This document shows positions 22,377 through 25,649 of a stretch of DNA of 25,649 bases, piece by piece. The stretch lies in the NCBI GenBank assembly GCA_964613035.1, contig CAZTFQ010000020.1, forward strand, positions 1 to 25,649, written 5' to 3'. Both the position numbers and the translations under genes were made by a program. The notes under the pieces are model-generated. The model saw only the letters and a list, made by a program, of their open reading frames with translations, did no database searches and had not been told where the DNA came from. How positions within the stretch are numbered: position 1 is the first letter of the stretch; each line of letters begins with the position of its first letter. This DNA comes from CAVIQK01 sp964613035. GTDB taxonomy: Bacteria > Bacillota > Clostridia > Christensenellales > DTU072.

Positions 22377-25130
22377 ATGAAAAACAATATGCTGAAGATA
22401 TTGTCGGCATTGCTGATAATCGTCGTTATGACAACTATATCGATAGCTTGTGACAATGAGCCCGTTACCGATACGTCGGGCTCTTCGGGGAGCGTAACTC
22501 CGTCGGGCGTCATCGATCCGTCCGAAAACCCGAACTCGTCCGGAAGCGAAGATTCCTCCGACGACAGCGGCAACACGATTGTTGTTTATACCGTTACAAT
22601 CGACGTACGGGGCAATTATACCGAGAAGAAAATAATCGCCGGTCAACGTCTCCCGAGACCCGAAACTCCTTCCGTCGGCAATTTATATTTCGACGGCTGG
22701 TATATAGGCAACGAAAAATATGATTTTTCTAAAAAAGTAACGGAGGATTTTACTTTGACGGCAAAGTTTTTGGAAGCGACTACGGAATATTCGGTTAGCG
22801 GTACGGTTAAAGACGAGCTGGGAAATATCGTCGACGATGCAACGATATCTTACGGAAACCAATCCGTTACGACCCGTCGAGACGGGACGTTCGGGATCAA
22901 CACCTCGATTAGTAAGATAATCGTTACCAAGGACGGATATTATCCCGTTACGATTGTCCGTTCAAGCACGACAGACAAGTGTAAATTCGATATAACGTTG
23001 ATAGAACAAGGGCAATCGTCGGTTATTACGAAAAACACCGATGCCGACACGTTGTCGGTCGATCTCAACGGTTCCGTCAGAGTTAAGCTCTCTCGAGTAA
23101 CGACCTCGGTTGCGACCGGGACGGATTCCTCTTCTTATCTGAAAGTCCGTTATGAAATATCGGACAGTAATTTAACGAGCGTTGACGGCGGCAACAACGA
23201 TACGGTCTGTCAGAGCGATTCGGTCGAATTCTATTTCGATACGCTCGGCGACGGAGGACTTTTCCCTCAAACGGACGATTATCAGATAGACGTCAGCGTC
23301 AACGGCTTTGTAAGATTTTTGCAAGGCAACGGTAACGGATGGGACGTAGCCGAAAACATAGGCAATTATATTATTACGCCGTACGGCTCGGTCAACGACT
23401 CGTCCGTAGATGCTTACGGATATACGATAGAAATGATGTTGCCTTTCGGACAATTCGGCATAACGGAACAGAGCGATATACATTTTTCGCTCGGACAGAG
23501 CGGTTACGGCACGACGGATCCTCTCAGCACCTGGAACGGGTGGAGTTATAAATCGGAATTCGTCGATCCTCAGGTCCCTGCGAAATACCGCGTCTGGGGT
23601 CAAAGCGGAATTTCCGAAATAATAACCGAAAATATTTCGGTTGCTCAATCCTATATTGACGGATTGGCGGAAATCTCTGCCGACAAATTGTTGAAAACTC
23701 GATACGGCGAAAGACTCTACGAAGACGATGAAAAGGATATGCTCTGGAAAAATCTCCCCGAAAACATGATAGGCATCAGTTTTGCTTACGGTCCTTCTAC
23801 GGGAACCGAAGTAACGGTCGAGTCCGACGGCTACGTTATACTTTTGGCTCCGGCGATAGGATTCAAGGGGATCAACGATTCTATTGTATCCGACGGATGG
23901 ACGCTACTTGTCGACAACGGTAAAGGTATAGGCAGAGACGTATTGTACGAAACTTATACCGTAGCCAACAACGTATACGTCAAATATTGTAACGAGGGAG
24001 ATCGTATCGACTACGGCTCGCAAACGCTCGTTTTCGGTGCGGCGGTTGCCGACGATATATATTACGTGCTTCCGTGGGAAGCGTCGGGAGCTACGGTCTA
24101 TTCCGCATCGGAGTATAACGAGCCCGATAGATTGTGGCAAGGTATTCCGAGCATGGTGGCTCTCCCCGACGGGCGCGTCGTATCAATCTATTTCACCGGA
24201 GGTGCGGGAGAACCCGCTGCCGAAAACTACGTCGTTATAGATTATAGCGAAGACGGAGAAACGTTTGAGACCGTCTACGTCATCGATCATCCCGACGAAA
24301 GAGTCCGATGCTTGGACGGATTCGGATTCCTCAATTCGGACGGTGTACTCTGCATAATATGGAACCAAACGGGGCATTACAACACCGGCTATTCGCCGTC
24401 CTATGAGATTTATATTACCAATCCTACCGATGATCCGAGTAATTGGATAATTTCCGAGCCCTATAAAATTGCCGACGGAATTACCAATAATAAACCTACG
24501 CTATTGTCCGACGGTTCATACATTATATCAATGAGTCGTTTTTGCAACACCGATTATAACTTTGTCTATAAGTCTTACGATAAAGGTTTGACCTGGACGC
24601 TTGTGAGCGAGGCGTATATCGGAAACAAGGTTGCGATATTCGTGCACGAATGCTCTATCGTAGAATTGGAAAACGGTACGTTGTGGATGCTGTCTCGCGC
24701 GACTCAGGCTCCGTATTACGAACAGTATTCCTATGACGGAGGTTTAACGTGGACGACCGGCGTCAAGTCATCGCTTCCCGGAGCGTATTCCAGAGGCACT
24801 CTTTGCACTTTGCCCGACGGAAGAATATTGTTCGTATCCAATGCGGAGACGACATTTAGAGGAAAACTGACCGCATATTTAATCTCCAACAACGGCAGCG
24901 GTCCCGTCATTCGGAGCTCCCTTCTTCTTGACGCTCGAGGAGGAGAAAGCTATGCAGGCGTTGCCTATCCCGACGTATCGATAACCGATGACGGTAAAGT
25001 GTTGATCTGCTGGGACTATGACCGAAGAGGCCGCGGCTCGATATTATATGCGATTGTTTCCGTCGAAGAATTGGAAAAAGGCGGAACGTTGTCTACAGAC
25101 AGAATTATGACGGCATCGTCTCTTACTTAA
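22377..25130 (+). CDS. Modular lipoprotein with CBM9-like and sialidase-like (BNR) domains
   Basis: A 917-residue lipoprotein: signal peptide with lipobox ISIAC (Cys25), a Ser/Gly-rich linker to ~68, an InlB-type repeat about 72-132 (FDGWYIGNEKYDF), a carboxypeptidase-regulatory-like domain about 138-212, and a CBM9-like domain about 220-410 (SVEFYFD, YTIEMMLPFG). Then an unassigned beta-rich section to ~575, and a six-bladed sialidase/BNR-type domain about 580-910. The last has two exact Asp boxes, SYDKGLTWT (~732) and SYDGGLTWT (~785), and RLWQGIPSM at its start. Canonical sialidases have RIP there; here it is GIP preceded by RLWQ, as in some BNR proteins of Gram-positives that act on other sugars. 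So it is probably a glycoside hydrolase but not certainly a sialidase. AAGGAG eight bases before ATG 22377; second gene of the operon, ended by the terminator at 25169. Confidence 0.87.
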   Translation: MKNNMLKILSALLIIVVMTTISIACDNEPVTDTSGSSGSVTPSGVIDPSENPNSSGSEDSSDDSGNTIVVYTVTIDVRGNYTEKKIIAGQRLPRPETPSVGNLYFDGWYIGNEKYDFSKKVTEDFTLTAKFLEATTEYSVSGTVKDELGNIVDDATISYGNQSVTTRRDGTFGINTSISKIIVTKDGYYPVTIVRSSTTDKCKFDITLIEQGQSSVITKNTDADTLSVDLNGSVRVKLSRVTTSVATGTDSSSYLKVRYEISDSNLTSVDGGNNDTVCQSDSVEFYFDTLGDGGLFPQTDDYQIDVSVNGFVRFLQGNGNGWDVAENIGNYIITPYGSVNDSSVDAYGYTIEMMLPFGQFGITEQSDIHFSLGQSGYGTTDPLSTWNGWSYKSEFVDPQVPAKYRVWGQSGISEIITENISVAQSYIDGLAEISADKLLKTRYGERLYEDDEKDMLWKNLPENMIGISFAYGPSTGTEVTVESDGYVILLAPAIGFKGINDSIVSDGWTLLVDNGKGIGRDVLYETYTVANNVYVKYCNEGDRIDYGSQTLVFGAAVADDIYYVLPWEASGATVYSASEYNEPDRLWQGIPSMVALPDGRVVSIYFTGGAGEPAAENYVVIDYSEDGETFETVYVIDHPDERVRCLDGFGFLNSDGVLCIIWNQTGHYNTGYSPSYEIYITNPTDDPSNWIISEPYKIADGITNNKPTLLSDGSYIISMSRFCNTDYNFVYKSYDKGLTWTLVSEAYIGNKVAIFVHECSIVELENGTLWMLSRATQAPYYEQYSYDGGLTWTTGVKSSLPGAYSRGTLCTLPDGRILFVSNAETTFRGKLTAYLISNNGSGPVIRSSLLLDARGGESYAGVAYPDVSITDDGKVLICWDYDRRGRGSILYAIVSVEELEKGGTLSTDRIMTASSLT

Positions 25131-25168
25131 AAAAACATTTTATATCCTTAATAATCTGTAAATTAAAG

Positions 25169-25206
25169 TCGACGGATTGAGTTTTAAGCGATTTCCGTCG
25201 ATTTTT
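25169..25206 (+). terminator. Intrinsic terminator of the lipoprotein operon
   Basis: TCGACGGA (25169-25176) pairs with TCCGTCGA (25194-25201), followed by TTTTT. The gene-free stretch from here to 25366 is AT-rich; I see no further clear signal in it except a weak TTGTTA/TAGTAT pair (25315-25342). Confidence 0.9.
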
Positions 25207-25366
25207 AATTACTTTGTCGAGGTTGCGAACATCTAATAAGATTAAACAAAAAAATATAGGTCGAGCACTAAGTTAGGACTTTTTAGATTGTTCTCTTAAT
25301 ATGGGGGTGTACTTTTGTTAAGATAAATGTTATTCTTAGTATGAAGAACAAAGGGAGGTTTTCTAA

Positions 25367-25649
25367 ATGGATCAAATTACAACGGAAAAATTCATCGTAC
25401 GAAAACCTAAAAAATCGAATTTAACGCAGAGACAATCAGAGGAACGCTCGAAGATACCAACGATTGTTTCAAAACCGAAAAACGTCAACCGAAAGGTATT
25501 GCATATTAAAAAAGATACAATTGCCTTAATTGTCAGTATTTCTCTGTCCGTAGTCTTTTTTCTGATACTCTCTTGTTCTCTATTCGGATGTACGTATATC
25601 GAATCTCAACCTCAAAAGGACGATCTAGCCGACGATATCGATTTGGCAA
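25367..25649 (+). CDS. Start of a membrane or lipid-anchored protein, cut by the window end
   Basis: Partial gene: 94 codons are visible and the frame is open at the end. GGGAGG at 25353-25358 is eight bases before ATG 25367. Residues 1-50 are basic and polar (KKSNLTQRQSEERSKIPTIV style), residues about 52-73 are a hydrophobic segment (ALIVSISLSVVFFLILSCSL), followed by FGCTYIES and an acidic stretch. It could be a signal-anchored or lipid-modified protein whose export signal comes after a long cytoplasmic N-terminus, unlike the short signal peptides of its neighbours. No family can be named from this part. It begins after a strong terminator, so it belongs to a separate transcript. Confidence 0.7.
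   Translation, partial: MDQITTEKFIVRKPKKSNLTQRQSEERSKIPTIVSKPKNVNRKVLHIKKDTIALIVSISLSVVFFLILSCSLFGCTYIESQPQKDDLADDIDLA

Noticed and set aside
25315..25342. TTGTTA/TAGTAT promoter for the last gene
   Set aside because: Weak -10, and the leader would be only about 18 bases; listed as doubtful only.

Overview
The window looks like a chromosomal segment of an uncultured, low-to-middle GC, Gram-positive (Firmicutes/Clostridia-type) gut bacterium. This is inferred from a Spo0A-type DNA-binding domain next to near-perfect 0A boxes, sigma-A-like promoters (TTGATT/TTTACA with TATAAT/TAAAAT), AGGAGG-type ribosome binding sites, lipoprotein signal peptides with lipoboxes, and AraC regulators beside large secreted carbohydrate-active proteins. 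A finer placement cannot be read from the sequence.

Left part (1-2770): a short Spo0A-like gene lacks a phosphoacceptor receiver and lies behind a promoter with a cluster of 0A-box-like sites. Its 3' end is repeated at 2547-2730 as a fragment, 87% identical over the last 156 bases, with nearly all differences synonymous, and this fragment is followed by the terminator. The 1.9 kb between the copies holds an interrupted unknown gene, a XRE-type repressor with repeated TTTGGTTTAG-like sites upstream, and a small three-helix membrane protein. It resembles the remnant of an element inserted into the 3' end of the spo0A-like gene. No integrase is visible.

Middle part (2792-14276): a GDSL/SGNH hydrolase with its own promoter and a nine-base C run in its leader. 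Next, reading leftward from 11415, is a three-gene operon for secreted proteins: a jelly-roll protein, a 1757-residue lipoprotein made of about 13 InlB-type repeats and four jelly-roll modules, and a LamG plus metallophosphoesterase protein. A divergent winged-helix regulator (11677) is the obvious candidate controller. Convergent to it is a fusion of a XRE helix-turn-helix with an ADP-ribosylglycohydrolase, with palindromic sites overlapping its own promoter.

Right part (14486-25649): a LamG plus alpha/beta-hydrolase lipoprotein is split by a ten-base C run; loss of one C would restore a 992-residue lipoprotein. Two AraC-family regulators follow. Then a rightward pair of lipoproteins carries InlB, carboxypeptidase-regulatory-like and CBM9-like modules, the second ending in a sialidase-like (BNR/Asp-box) domain. 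A membrane or lipid-anchored protein begins at 25367 and runs off the end.

Taken together, 2792-25130 reads as a surface glycan or ester-processing locus: lipid-anchored modular hydrolases and binding proteins under local AraC, ArsR-like and XRE regulators, with homopolymeric C runs at the 5' ends of two hydrolase genes that could vary expression. The enzyme substrates cannot be named from sequence alone. No tRNA, rRNA, CRISPR array or complete insertion sequence was seen.
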